From: Clostridia bacterium
Lineage (GTDB): Bacteria; Bacillota; Clostridia; Oscillospirales; CAG-382
Length of the DNA: 6,308 nt
NCBI GenBank assembly: GCA_017938055.1
Contig: JAGBCG010000156.1
Location: forward strand, 1-6,308
Direction: 5' to 3'
Numbering within the stretch: position 1 is the first letter of the stretch; each line of letters starts with the position of its first letter. The notes under the pieces are model-generated. The model did no database searches. It saw only the letters and a list, made by a program, of their open reading frames with translations, and was not told the origin of the DNA. Both the position numbers and the translations under genes were made by a program. Positions 5,732 through 6,308 of this stretch are shown piece by piece.

Positions 5732-6308
5732 TTACTTAACTATTCCACCAATAACCGTGTAATTATCGTTATCACCGTTCATCCTCAGCATCAGCCTTAC
5801 AAGCATGAATTTAACCCAGTCTTCGCCATTCTCGGATTTGGATAGGTCAATCGCCGCTTCGTCTTCATAAACATACTCCCAAAAGCCGTCTGAGCATAGC
5901 AAAAACGCATCTCCCGGCTGACACGCTATAGGCTCATACACCTGACCCACACGTGTTGTACTTTTATCTCCTATTACCTTAAGCAGCTTATTTCGGTTTT
6001 CGTCTGTCCTTATATCATCAAAGGTCATCTCGCCCATTTTTACCGACATCTGCGACAAGCTATGGTCTGTGGACATCCTATAAAGACTTCCGTTACGGAA
6101 ATAATAAAATCTTGAGTCCCCACAGTTAAAATAGGTCATTCTGTCATTTTCAAACACACATCCTACAACCGTTGTTCTCATGCCATGCCATTCTCGCTTT
6201 TTCGGCTGCATCTCAACTACCTTATCATTTACCGCATCCATCAATGCATGAACGGATGCTTCTGAAATCTGTGTGAGTTTTCCAAGTCCCGATGCCATCT
6301 GTCTTGCA
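5732..6308 (-). CDS. PP2C-family Ser/Thr protein phosphatase, N-terminus beyond the window
   Basis: This is the C-terminal 192 codons of a metal-dependent protein phosphatase, which removes phosphate from Ser/Thr residues of cytoplasmic proteins, often opposing a PknB-type kinase. Visible PP2C motifs in order: GMRTTVVG, CGDSRFYYFRNG, STDHSL, RNKLLKVIGD, LLCSDGFWEYV (metal-binding Asp) and DNYTVIGG (last metal-binding Asp). The frame stays open through the right edge (codons for Ala-Arg-Gln precede the internal Met at 6298), so that Met is not the real start. The missing part should carry the first acidic motif, D-G-x-G. The TAA at 5732-5734 is followed after 35 bp by the zinc-ribbon gene, with no promoter or terminator between, so they are co-transcribed. 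The likely partner kinase is not in the window. Confidence 0.93.
   Translation of the reverse strand, partial: ARQMASGLGKLTQISEASVHALMDAVNDKVVEMQPKKREWHGMRTTVVGCVFENDRMTYFNCGDSRFYYFRNGSLYRMSTDHSLSQMSVKMGEMTFDDIRTDENRNKLLKVIGDKSTTRVGQVYEPIACQPGDAFLLCSDGFWEYVYEDEAAIDLSKSENGEDWVKFMLVRLMLRMNGDNDNYTVIGGIVK

Overview
All genes in this window lie on the minus strand, so the sequence reads right to left. Low G+C, AGGAGG-type ribosome binding sites, GTG and TTG starts, sigma-A type promoters and a YtrA-type GntR/ABC cassette point to a gut-type Clostridia member (Firmicutes). I lean towards a Ruminococcus- or Lachnospiraceae-like organism, but the genus is a guess. There is no rRNA, tRNA, insertion sequence or CRISPR array.

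Right end (6308-4637): a PP2C-type Ser/Thr protein phosphatase cut by the window edge is followed 35 bp later by a membrane protein with an N-terminal zinc ribbon, one membrane segment and an exported C-terminal domain. The pair ends at a strong intrinsic terminator. They look like the tail of a phosphorylation-linked envelope operon.

Middle (4626-1094): a compact three-gene operon. A near-consensus promoter overlaps a 25-bp dyad operator and a tandem 9-bp repeat. It drives a YtrA-subfamily GntR repressor, an ABC ATPase (8-nt overlap) and a 714-aa ABC-2 type permease with a large extracytoplasmic C-terminal region (26-nt overlap). A weaker terminator follows. The layout resembles the B. subtilis ytr operon, which responds to cell-wall-active antibiotics. 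Autoregulation by the repressor is the likely control.

Left end (1077-1): a 389-bp gene-free stretch (767-1155) holds a striking mosaic of small perfect hairpins separated by the 7-bp box ATATCGA or its complement TCGATAT (seven copies). A good minus-strand promoter is embedded in it, so the array would be transcribed as a structured leader of about 210 nt. The leader precedes a previously easy-to-miss 34-codon ORF, which runs directly into a TTG-started EamA/DMT-family transporter that continues past the left edge. The hairpin/box array is the most unusual structure here. It could be a miniature repeat element that supplies a promoter, a structured regulatory leader, or both.
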